Shown here piece by piece: positions 1-8,210 of a stretch of DNA of 64,000 bases (positions are counted from its first letter, which is position 1; each line of letters begins with the position of its first letter). The stretch is from Chryseobacterium sp. 6424 (lineage in GTDB: Bacteria > Bacteroidota > Bacteroidia > Flavobacteriales > Weeksellaceae), in NCBI RefSeq assembly GCF_003692615.1, contig NZ_CP023540.1, positions 744,001 through 808,000 on the forward strand, in the 5' to 3' direction. Under the pieces are notes generated by a model. That model was not told where the DNA came from and did not search any database. It saw only the letters and a list, made by a program, of their open reading frames with translations. The position numbers and the translations under genes were made by a program.

Positions 1-692
1 AAGTATCAGAAATGGTGACATTCAAAGTGCTTCCTTATCAGCCTGCTTTCATTAATTTTCACATTGTTGGCAGTGCTACGGCAGCAGGTTGGAATGAAAC
101 TAAAGCACAGCTGCTTAAAAACACCAATGAAATCTCTGAAATCTATACATATCTGGAGCAGAACGGCGAGTTCCGTTTTCTTGGTCAGAAAGCCTGGAAT
201 CCTGATAATTACAGTCTAAATGCGGCGGGTATTAAAGATGAATACAAATATTTCAATGCTTGGTCTACTAATTTGGAACCTTCAGGTCCCGATAATATCA
301 AATTCACCGGAAATTCAGGAATGTATAAAATTACCATTAACCAAAATTCCAGAAGCATTTCAGTAACTCCTTCCGCAATCCCAACAGTGCCTGCAAATGT
401 ATATTTGGTAGGATCACTGAACGGTTGGGATGCAGGTAATGCGTTAGAGATGATGTTGGTGGGTGACGGAGTATTTGAATATACCATCATAATCCCCGAC
501 GGTGCCGAATTCAAATTCATCGGCCAACAAGCTTGGGGCGATCTTGAATGGGCAGATCTAAAATCAGAGGGTGATACAGGTTATCTGGCTCCAAAAGGGT
601 CTAATAATAACATCAAGTTTGACGGTGGCGGCGCCAATTATAAAATTACCGCTAACATCAAGTTGGGTATTTATACCATAACGCCACTATAA
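1..692 (+). CDS. SusE/SusF-like starch-binding outer-membrane protein, C-terminal part
   Basis: The reading frame is open from the left edge, so the 5' end lies outside the window. About 228 residues are visible. They contain two similar beta-sandwich modules: HIVGSATAAGWN is followed by FRFLGQKAW, and later YLVGSLNGWD is followed by FKFIGQQAW. This repeated layout of an aromatic/Gly-rich strand plus a W-containing strand is typical of the starch-binding modules of SusE/SusF family lipoproteins, which sit on the cell surface and hold maltooligosaccharides for the SusCD importer. The neighbours (GH97, GH13, sugar transporter) support this role. The lipoprotein signal cannot be seen. A strong terminator follows directly, so this is the last gene of its transcript. 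Confidence 0.75.
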   Translation, partial: VSEMVTFKVLPYQPAFINFHIVGSATAAGWNETKAQLLKNTNEISEIYTYLEQNGEFRFLGQKAWNPDNYSLNAAGIKDEYKYFNAWSTNLEPSGPDNIKFTGNSGMYKITINQNSRSISVTPSAIPTVPANVYLVGSLNGWDAGNALEMMLVGDGVFEYTIIIPDGAEFKFIGQQAWGDLEWADLKSEGDTGYLAPKGSNNNIKFDGGGANYKITANIKLGIYTITPL

Positions 693-717
693 GTAAAAAC
701 AACTTATACAATTAATG

Positions 718-748
718 AAAACTGTTGCTTCGGCAGCAGTTTTTTTTG
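718..748 (+). terminator. Rho-independent terminator after the SusE/F-like gene
   Basis: AACTGTTGC and GCAGCAGTT pair (one G-T) around a TTCG tetraloop, and a run of eight T follows. Confidence 0.85.
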
Positions 749-830
749 TGGTTTTTAAGGTCAAAAGCATCCTTAAATTCATTGTGGTCAGGTATATTTT
801 TCCTATTTTTAATGTTTGAAATTGATCTGT

Positions 831-2987
831 ATGAAAAACTTGAAAATCTCCGCGTTATTCCTGTTGATGGGAAGTTTCGCGCTCAACGCACAAACCTTAA
901 AATCTCCGGACGGCAACTTTGAAATGAATTTTTCCCTTAAGCAGGGTGTTCCTTTTTACCATTTAAAATTTAAAGGAAAAACGATAGTAGAGGATTCTAA
1001 GTTAGGCTTAAGGTTACTTCGCGATGGCGACATCCAGTTCGCCTCTGAAATCGAGAACAAAGACCAAAAAAGTTCCGATCTGAATAATGGTTTCACTAAA
1101 ACAGTTGAGAAATTCGATTCGAAAAACGAAACCTGGGAGCCGATCATGGGCGAGAAAAAATCGTACATCAATCACTATAACGAATTGGCGGTAACTTTAA
1201 ACCAAGAGGCTAATGACAGACATATTATTATTAAATTCCGTCTGTTTAATGATGGTCTGGGTTTCAGATATGAGTTCCCGGAGCAGAAAAACCTGAATTA
1301 TTTCATCATCAAAGAAGAAGATTCCGAAATTGATCTTCCGACAGATATGAAAGCGTGGTGGCTCGCGGGAGATTACGATTCTCAGGAATACCAGACGCAA
1401 ACCACCAATCTTTCCGAGATTCCGGCAAAATGGCCTACTTCCTACGACGGAAATGCCTCGCAGACTTTGATCAAAAATGCCGTTCAAACGCCTTTAATGC
1501 TTAAAAAAGAAGGCAAAGACCAGCTGTATGTGAATATTGCTGAGGCTGCTGTTATCAATTATCCGGCTTCCAATTTAGAGCTTGATGCGGCTAATTTTAA
1601 ATTCAAAACCCACTTGACACCGGATGCGCAGGGAGCGAAAGGTTATATTCAAACTCCTGCAGTTTCGCCGTGGCGCACCATTATCGTTTCGCCAAAAGCC
1701 GAAGAGGTTTTGGATTCTAAAATGATTTTCAATCTTAACGAACCTACCCAGTACACGGACACTTCTTACATCAAGCCTACAAAATACATGGGTGTTTGGT
1801 GGGAAATGATTATCGGAAAATCGAACTGGTCATATTCTACCGCCACTAATGTCCACATCGGGAAAACCGATTTTTCTAAACTGACACCGAACGGAAAACA
1901 CGCTGCAAACAATACAAAAGTGAAAGAATATATCGATTTCGCTTCGGCACACGGCTTCGATGCGCTGCTTATCGAAGGCTGGAACGTGGGTTGGGAAGAC
2001 TGGTTCGGCCATAGCAAAGAATTTGTTTTCGATTTCATCACACCTTATCCCGATTTCGATATCAAAATGCTGAACGAGTACGCGCATTCAAAAGGCATGA
2101 AACTCATGATGCATCACGAAACTTCAGGCTCGGCCACCAACTATGAAAGATGGGCAGAGAAAGCTTTCCAGCTGATGAACAAATACGATTACCCGTCTGT
2201 AAAGACCGGTTACGTGGGGAATATTATTCCGCGTGGCGAGCATCATTACTCACAGTGGACGATCAATCATTATCTAAGAATCGCGGAGAAGGCCAATGAG
2301 TACAAAATCATGGTCAACTCTCACGAATCTGTTCGCCCAACCGGCTTGAGCAGAACCTACCCGAACTGGATCGCCGCTGAAGCTGCACGCGGAACGGAAT
2401 TCGAAGCATTTGGCGGAAACAATCCGGATCATCAGACCATCCTTCCGTTCACCAGATTTATGGGTGGACCGATGGATTACACGCCCGGAATCTTCCAAAC
2501 TAAGCTTGATTATTACTTCCCTGGTGACACACGTTTCGTAAAAACAACCTTGGCAAAACAGCTCGCACTTTATGTGGTGATGTATTCTCCGCTACAGATG
2601 GCGGCCGACTTGCCGGAAAACTACGCCAGACATCTGGATGCATTTCAGTTCATCAAGGACGTTGCCCTCGATTGGGATGACACGAAAATCCTTGCCGCAG
2701 AGCCGGGTGATTACATCCATACCGCCAGAAAAACCAAAGGTAAAGACGAGTGGTTTGTCGGCGGAATCACCGATGAAAACGCAAGGAATTACACCGTAGA
2801 TTTCTCCTTCCTGCCAAAAGGCAAGAAGTACGAAGCGACGGTTTATGCCGACGGTGATGATGCCGATTACATCAACAATCCTCAGTCTTACAAGATTTAC
2901 AAAAAAACCGTGACCAGCAAATCTAAACTTCCGATGAAGTTGGTGAGAAGCGGTGGTTACGCGATTTCTGTGAAGGCGGTGAAGTAG
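831..2987 (+). CDS. Glycoside hydrolase family 97 alpha-glucosidase (SusB-like)
   Basis: A 718-residue protein with a cleavable signal peptide (MKNLKISALFLLMGSFALNAQ), so probably periplasmic. GH97 enzymes of the SusB type release glucose from maltooligosaccharides with inversion, using a calcium ion and a cluster of glutamates. Here E430 (HHETSG), E499 (NSHESVRP) and E523 (RGTEFEAF) have the same spacing as E439, E508 and E532 of Bacteroides SusB. A Glu-based site rather than the Asp nucleophile of retaining GH97 members predicts an inverting alpha-glucosidase. The start is taken at the ATG at 831: an in-frame TTG at 816 would put five extra residues before an intact signal peptide. The length is normal for the family. 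Confidence 0.93.
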   Translation: MKNLKISALFLLMGSFALNAQTLKSPDGNFEMNFSLKQGVPFYHLKFKGKTIVEDSKLGLRLLRDGDIQFASEIENKDQKSSDLNNGFTKTVEKFDSKNETWEPIMGEKKSYINHYNELAVTLNQEANDRHIIIKFRLFNDGLGFRYEFPEQKNLNYFIIKEEDSEIDLPTDMKAWWLAGDYDSQEYQTQTTNLSEIPAKWPTSYDGNASQTLIKNAVQTPLMLKKEGKDQLYVNIAEAAVINYPASNLELDAANFKFKTHLTPDAQGAKGYIQTPAVSPWRTIIVSPKAEEVLDSKMIFNLNEPTQYTDTSYIKPTKYMGVWWEMIIGKSNWSYSTATNVHIGKTDFSKLTPNGKHAANNTKVKEYIDFASAHGFDALLIEGWNVGWEDWFGHSKEFVFDFITPYPDFDIKMLNEYAHSKGMKLMMHHETSGSATNYERWAEKAFQLMNKYDYPSVKTGYVGNIIPRGEHHYSQWTINHYLRIAEKANEYKIMVNSHESVRPTGLSRTYPNWIAAEAARGTEFEAFGGNNPDHQTILPFTRFMGGPMDYTPGIFQTKLDYYFPGDTRFVKTTLAKQLALYVVMYSPLQMAADLPENYARHLDAFQFIKDVALDWDDTKILAAEPGDYIHTARKTKGKDEWFVGGITDENARNYTVDFSFLPKGKKYEATVYADGDDADYINNPQSYKIYKKTVTSKSKLPMKLVRSGGYAISVKAVK

Positions 2988-3002
2988 GCAACGTGAATAG
3001 TT

Positions 3003-3035
3003 AAACCTCATAGGTTTTCGAAACCTATGAGGTTT
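3003..3035. repeat. REP-like palindrome, left of the RAYT gene
   Basis: Perfect 15-bp arms (AAACCTCATAGGTTT and its reverse complement) around a 3-nt TCG loop. The same palindrome recurs at 3678-3710 on the far side of the transposase gene, the usual arrangement of REP elements beside their RAYT. Confidence 0.9.
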
Positions 3036-3063
3036 CATCAGTCAGCATTCCAATCGACATCAG

Positions 3064-3669
3064 ATGAACGAGAGCAGATACAAAAATAGTTTCGACTTCA
3101 ACGGAATCTTTCATGTGTACACACACGTGAACGGAAACGAGCTTGTTTTTCGTGAAGAAAAAAACTATGTTTTTTTTCTTGAAAAACTAAAGTCTTATCT
3201 GTTGCCGGTTTTGGATATTTACGCTTACTGTTTAATGCAAAATCACATTCACCTGTTGGTTGTCTTCAAAACAAAGTACGAGGTTTCTAAGAATCTGAAT
3301 ATAGAAACGGCAGATATGGACGGTGAAAAATCGCATCAGATGCTGATGAAACCTTTCAGTAATTTACTTAATTCTTATGCAAAAGCTTATAATAAAATGT
3401 ATGGCCGACGGGGCGCACTGTTTTTAGATTATTTGAAGAGAATAAGAATAGATGACGAACAATATTTATTAAATACCTTCAAATATATTCATAGGAATCC
3501 TATCAGTCACGGTTTTGTGCGTGATGCAAGTGAATGGAAATTTTCATCTTATCGAAGCTATTTGCATCCTGAAACGGCATCGGCAGTAACGCGGGATTTT
3601 ATGCTGAAATATTTTGACTCAACAGATGATTTTATCCAATTTCATAAGAACCCTGAACCTGAACCGTGA
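3064..3669 (+). CDS. REP-associated tyrosine transposase (RAYT, Y1/IS200-like)
   Basis: A 201-residue protein of the TnpA_REP family. The HUH metal-binding motif is visible as QNHIHLLV (residues about 59-66), and the family features IFHVYTHVNG, GRRGALFLDYLKRI and YIHRNPISHGFV follow. RAYTs are single-domain Y1 nucleases thought to nick and move short palindromic REP sequences; most are domesticated and single-copy. Copies of one palindrome flank the gene on both sides. It lies between the GH97 and GH13 genes of the maltose locus in the same direction, so insertion into a pre-existing operon is likely. The catalytic Tyr is probably in the C-terminal helix (YLLNTFKYIH), but I did not assign it firmly. 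Confidence 0.88.
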   Translation: MNESRYKNSFDFNGIFHVYTHVNGNELVFREEKNYVFFLEKLKSYLLPVLDIYAYCLMQNHIHLLVVFKTKYEVSKNLNIETADMDGEKSHQMLMKPFSNLLNSYAKAYNKMYGRRGALFLDYLKRIRIDDEQYLLNTFKYIHRNPISHGFVRDASEWKFSSYRSYLHPETASAVTRDFMLKYFDSTDDFIQFHKNPEPEP

Positions 3670-3677
3670 CACCCTAG

Positions 3678-3710
3678 AAACCTCATAGGTTTTCGAAACC
3701 TATGAGTTTT
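3678..3710. repeat. REP-like palindrome, right of the RAYT gene
   Basis: Second copy of the palindrome at 3003-3035. The arms AAACCTCATAGGTTT and AAACCTATGAG-TTTT enclose TCG; one G is missing near the outer end, leaving a perfect 11-bp inner stem. Confidence 0.9.
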
Positions 3711-3739
3711 AGCTCCAACCAGCCAACCAACAACCTACC

Positions 3740-5643
3740 ATGAAAAAACTACTCTTACTATTTTCGCTATATATCAGCACGACGTAATCGCCCAGATCCA
3801 GAAAGTAGAACCCGCCTTTTGGTGGAAAGGAATGAAAAATCCGGAACTCCAGATTTTAGTCTACGGAAAAGACATTTCAAAATATTCGGTCGAACTATCC
3901 AATAATATTCAGGTCAAAGACCTCACAAAAACCGAAAACCCGAATTACGTTTTCATCACGGTGAATACTGATGAAATCAATACATCTTCATTTAAAATCA
4001 ATTTTAAAGAAAAGAATAAAACAAGATATTCTTACGATTACGAACTGAAGAACAGAAAACCCGGTTCCGCCGACAGAAATTCGTTCACATCAAAGGACGT
4101 GATGTATCTCATCATGCCCGACAGGTTCGCGAATGGCGATGAATCCAACGATTCCCAGAAAAACCTTACCGACAAATTGAACCGGAACGCGCCAAACGGA
4201 AGACACGGCGGCGATCTGCGCGGCATCATCAACAATCTGGATTATCTGGAGAACCTGGGTGTTACAGCACTCTGGTTAACGCCGGCAAACGAAGACAACG
4301 AAAAGCAGACTTCCTATCACGGTTACGCGCAGACCGATTTATACAAAATCGACGGCCGTTACGGAACCAACGAAGAATATCTCGAACTTTCGCGCGAACT
4401 ACAGAAACGTGGCATGATGCTGATTCAGGATTATGTGACCAATCATTGGGGAATTTCGCATTGGCTGATTCAGGATCTACCGACCAAAGACTGGATTCAT
4501 CAGTTCGCGGATGGTGAAGGAAAGTACGGTTTCAAACGTTCCAACTACAGAACAACTTCACAGTTCGACACCAATGTTGCCGAAATAGACAAAAAAGAAG
4601 CATTGAACGGCTGGTTCGATACCACGATGCCCGACTTGAACCAAAGCAATCCTTTGGTTTTAAAATACCTTACCCAAAACGCCATCTGGTGGATTGAATA
4701 TGCTGAACTCGGCGGAATGCGCGTGGATACGTATCCGTACAACGACAAAGTAGCGATGGCAAAATGGGCAAAAGCAATTACTGACGAATATCCTAAATTC
4801 GATATTGTCGGCGAAGCATGGATGTACAATCCGGCGCACGTTTCTTACTGGCAGAAAAATTCAAAAATCGGGGAGATTGACGGTTACAACTCCAATCTTC
4901 CGTCCGTGATGGATTTCACGTTGTACACCGATCTTCCGTCGGCTTTAAAAGAAGAGGAGGGCTGGGACAAAGGAATGATCAGGATTTACAATTCCTTCGG
5001 AAACGATTTTCTGTATCCGGACATCAACAATATTCTGGTGTTTTTTGAAAATCATGATACAGAAAGATTAAACGAAATCTTCAACGGAGATTCGCGCTAT
5101 TACAAAATGGCGCTGACGTTAATTTCAACTGTCCGAGGAATTCCACAGATTTATTACGGATCCGAAATCGGTATGCGTGGCGAAAAATTCAAAGGTGATG
5201 CTGATATAAGAAGAGATTTTCCGGGCGGCTGGAAAGGCGATGCACAGGATGCTTTCAACCCTGCAACCCGAACCGCCGAACAGAAAGATTTCCATGATTT
5301 CACCCAAAAAGTTTTGAACTGGCGAAAAGGCAAAGACGTCATCCACACCGGAAAAACAAAGCATTATATGCCGAAAGAAAAGGTGTACGTTTATTTCCGT
5401 TACAATGACAGCGTTGTAGGGACAAGTCGCGACTTGTCCACGCCGCGCATCAACAATGAAAAAGTAATGGTGGTGATCAACAACAACGAAAAAGAGCAAA
5501 CTTTTGACCTAAACCGTTTTGCTGAATCTTTGGGCGGAGTTTCCGCGGGCAAGGATGTAATTTCAGGAAAAGATTTTGTGATCGATCCGCAAAATAAATT
5601 AACTGTAGCTGGGAAATCTTGTTTAATTTTAGAGTTGAGATAA
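3740..5643 (+). CDS. GH13 alpha-amylase-family enzyme (SusA/neopullulanase type), signal peptide frameshifted as sequenced
   Basis: A GH13 enzyme of the SusA/neopullulanase kind that hydrolyses starch, pullulan or cyclodextrins to short maltooligosaccharides. The main frame, open from before 3832, reads IAQIQKVEPAFWWKGMKNPEL at its start, an early-set domain typical of this group. Numbering from the in-frame ATG at 3832, the catalytic residues are D299 (GMRVDTYPYND), E328 (VGEAWMYN) and D409 (FENHDTERL). The proper start is probably the ATG at 3740, encoding a signal peptide MKKLLLLFSLYIST that runs into a stop at 3785. Adding one base near 3776-3784 joins it to VIAQIQK and gives a 634-residue exported enzyme. 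A REP-like palindrome sits in the C-terminal domain (5420-5439). Confidence 0.9.
5420..5439. repeat. Perfect 20-bp palindrome inside the GH13 coding sequence
   Basis: GGACAAGTCGCGACTTGTCC is fully self-complementary. It encodes part of GTSRDLSTPR, which interrupts an otherwise ordinary C-terminal beta-domain strand, and the frame stays open through it. Its sequence is unrelated to the RAYT-flanking palindrome. Confidence 0.85.
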
Positions 5644-5736
5644 GATTGGATTAAGATCAAATGAATTTGCGCCAGTCTGCTAGTTGGCTCCGATGGTATT
5701 ACAGTACTTAAACTCAATATTATAATAATCTAACTT

Positions 5737-7158
5737 ATGCGAAAAATCTACCTTTTAGTTTTCTTGGGAACTCTTTTAATTTCCTTTTCGTGTCGAACGG
5801 AAATAGATTCTCTGGATTCTTTGGACCAAAATGCCGAGAAATCTAAAAAATTTTCCGTTTTCTCCCGAAACAGTAATTTTGCCAAAAATGGTGACTCGTT
5901 AAACTATGCTGAAGCCTTTGCTTATTTAGCCCAACGATATGATGCGGTGAATATAACCAATATTACAGGCTTAGTAAACACGACAAATAATGTACACTAT
6001 AATAAAGTAAAAAAGCTACGATTCATCTCAAAAAATTCTGATGCGTATATCGAGTTTAGATTGCATTCTCAGACTGTTTTCGAAAAAAATGGCGACTTGT
6101 GGGTTTTATTCCCGAAGATTAAAGACGGGATAGTTGTCGATTTAGTTGCCGGATTACTGACAAAAAATGAAACCGAGGTATATTATGTTACGCTTAATAG
6201 ACACTCATCTTTGTTTTTGAATAATCTTAATTCTTTTCAGTCCAGGTTCGATCAAAATTTCAAAATTGATGAATACGGAAATGTTCATGTTGGAGCAACG
6301 AGTGGAAGATGCGGTTTTCCAGGTTCTCCTGCGTGTGAAATTGAGGAAGTTATTATTGTCGGAGGCGGAGGTGGAGGCGGGTTTTCTGGAGGTTTGCCCG
6401 GCGACCACGGTTCACCTGGAGGAGGTTGTTCCATATATATAGAATGCGAACCTGAACATGGCGAGAACGGCGGAGGCGGTGACTACTCAGATCCAAATGC
6501 AGGCGCTAACGATCCGTGCACACTAGCCGAAGGACCATCCTCCACCGCAACTGAAAATTCAAAATCAACTGCCTACACCAATGCCGAAGCTGCTATAGTT
6601 GGAGTGAATAACGGTTTAGAAAACGGAGTGGATTTGGGGAATGTTAATGGCACCATACAAGCGACAGGAGTACAAACGGGCGGTACATCATCGATAAATT
6701 TGACTAGTAGTTTTTCTAATCCGATTGGTGATATACACAATCATCCAAACAATAACCCTCCTTCCCCTGGAGATGTTTATTCATTAATGAATATTAGAAA
6801 TCAATTTTCTGAATACAATACGCGGTATGTAATTACACAGGATGGTACTACGTATGCCTTGGTCGTTACAGATCATAATGCCATGAATACTTTTTTACAA
6901 AGCTATCCGCCTTCTATCACGTTAAATCCAAACGGCGGAAATTTTGTAGATTTTCCACCGAGCCTTTTTGAAGAATGGACAGATTTAGCACTAGATTTTT
7001 CAGAGTCTGGTGCTATAGCTTATATTCTAAACAAATACAATTCTGGAATTACCCTTACTAAAATGGATGGAGCAGGTAATTTCCGAGCAGTAAATATTAC
7101 AACAAGTCAAAATTCTGACGGGACAACAAATTATAATTATTCACTATGCCCTAATTGA
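5737..7158 (+). CDS. Lipoprotein with glycine-rich linker and C-terminal JAMM-like motif
   Basis: A 473-residue protein of no family I can name. It has a lipoprotein signal (ISFSC at about residues 15-19). The N-terminal half contains N/V-rich beta segments, followed by a glycine-rich hinge (a run of seven Gly near residue 210, then GLPGDHGSPGGG). The C-terminal part contains H334-N-H336-P ... S343-P-G-D346, close to the JAMM/MPN+ zinc motif (HxH...SxxD) of JAB-family isopeptidases and RadC-like domains, with one fewer spacer residue than RadC. It could be a surface-anchored metalloprotease-like or polymorphic-toxin-like protein. The next gene, 11 nt downstream, encodes a small lipoprotein and may be its partner. 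Activity is inference. Confidence 0.7.
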   Translation: MRKIYLLVFLGTLLISFSCRTEIDSLDSLDQNAEKSKKFSVFSRNSNFAKNGDSLNYAEAFAYLAQRYDAVNITNITGLVNTTNNVHYNKVKKLRFISKNSDAYIEFRLHSQTVFEKNGDLWVLFPKIKDGIVVDLVAGLLTKNETEVYYVTLNRHSSLFLNNLNSFQSRFDQNFKIDEYGNVHVGATSGRCGFPGSPACEIEEVIIVGGGGGGGFSGGLPGDHGSPGGGCSIYIECEPEHGENGGGGDYSDPNAGANDPCTLAEGPSSTATENSKSTAYTNAEAAIVGVNNGLENGVDLGNVNGTIQATGVQTGGTSSINLTSSFSNPIGDIHNHPNNNPPSPGDVYSLMNIRNQFSEYNTRYVITQDGTTYALVVTDHNAMNTFLQSYPPSITLNPNGGNFVDFPPSLFEEWTDLALDFSESGAIAYILNKYNSGITLTKMDGAGNFRAVNITTSQNSDGTTNYNYSLCPN

Positions 7159-7169
7159 AATATATAACA

Positions 7170-7610
7170 ATGAAAAATTTAATTAAAACCTTAGCATTAA
7201 TATCTCTTTTAATTTTTAATTATTCATGCGCGCAAACCACGATGAAAAGTGTTGCTGATGCTAGAAACATAGAAATTAACAAAAAAGAATTTGTTGGCAA
7301 ACCTTTGAGTTACCTTGTGTCAAAAATGGATGTGGAAGTTAAATCTATAAAAGCTTTCCCGAATAAAAACGCAAATGAGGTTAACAGAATTACATTTAGA
7401 TATGTAACTAATTATGAATATAAAAAAACAAGCACTAAGGAAATAAAAGACAGGCCCACACAATTAACAATTGTATTTAATCAAAACTGGGAAATGTTTG
7501 GAGAAAGATGCATGACATCAAATTCAAAATGTGTAGAATGGACGAAAGAAGATGCAAAAAATCTTGGTGACCTGATTGTGTATGATATCTATGTATTAGG
7601 AAAAAATTAA
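7170..7610 (+). CDS. Small lipoprotein, possible partner of the JAMM-like lipoprotein
   Basis: A 146-residue protein starting at the ATG at 7170; an upstream in-frame TTG at 7155 would overlap the previous gene and precede an intact signal. The N-terminus MKNLIKTLALISLLIFNYSC is a lipoprotein signal with lipobox NYSC. The rest is Lys/Asn-rich and beta-prone and matches no family I recognise. It follows the JAMM-like lipoprotein by 11 nt in the same direction, so the two are probably co-transcribed; a cognate inhibitor or immunity role is possible but unproven. Confidence 0.65.
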   Translation: MKNLIKTLALISLLIFNYSCAQTTMKSVADARNIEINKKEFVGKPLSYLVSKMDVEVKSIKAFPNKNANEVNRITFRYVTNYEYKKTSTKEIKDRPTQLTIVFNQNWEMFGERCMTSNSKCVEWTKEDAKNLGDLIVYDIYVLGKN

Positions 7611-7649
7611 TGTCCTGCGTGAAGAATGTTCTATTTGTCAATTACCCAA

Positions 7650-8165
7650 ATGAAAAACCTCACCCTCGTCCTCGCCATCCTCCTTTGCTCTTTCGCAAGC
7701 CTCCACGCCCAAACCAAAGGCTTCTACGAAAACGTGCAGAAGAAAAACATCAATAAAGTTCTGGATGATCTCAATGCGTTTGCAGCTGCAGCAGATTATA
7801 AAAATTACTTCGATCTGTACGCGGAAGAATCTACATTCATCGGAACCGATGCCACCGAAGTCTGGAATAAAAAAGAGTTCATGGTTTGGGCAAAACCTTT
7901 TTTCGATAAAGGCAAAGCCTGGAATTTTACCTCGCTCAAAAGAAACATCACTTTCAGCAAAAACGGTACCTACGCCTGGTTCGATGAGATCCTCGATACG
8001 CAGATGAAGATCTGCCGCGGCTCCGGCGTCCTCGAAAAAATCGGCGGCGAATGGAAAATCCGTCAGTACGTTTTATCGGCCACCGTTCCGAATGACGTCA
8101 TCGATGAAGTCACCAAAATGAAAGCGCCGATCGAAGATCCGATCATTTCTAAATTAAAAAAATAA
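7650..8165 (+). CDS. SnoaL/NTF2-like secreted protein
   Basis: A 171-residue protein with signal peptide MKNLTLVLAILLCSFASLHAQ. The mature part begins with a helix, continues with YFDLYAEESTFIGTDATEVWNKKEF and ends in a beta-sheet (FSKNGTYAWFDEILDTQ, GEWKIRQYVLSATVP). This is the cone-shaped NTF2/SnoaL_3 fold used as a ligand-binding or unspecified enzymatic domain. An ATG at 7626 is in frame but would put eight residues before the signal, so 7650 is preferred. It lies 45 nt before the sugar transporter gene and may share its transcript. The substrate is unknown. Confidence 0.8.
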   Translation: MKNLTLVLAILLCSFASLHAQTKGFYENVQKKNINKVLDDLNAFAAAADYKNYFDLYAEESTFIGTDATEVWNKKEFMVWAKPFFDKGKAWNFTSLKRNITFSKNGTYAWFDEILDTQMKICRGSGVLEKIGGEWKIRQYVLSATVPNDVIDEVTKMKAPIEDPIISKLKK

Positions 8166-8210
8166 CCTCTCAAATACTTAAAAACTCCACCACTCAAATA
8201 CTAAAAAAGC

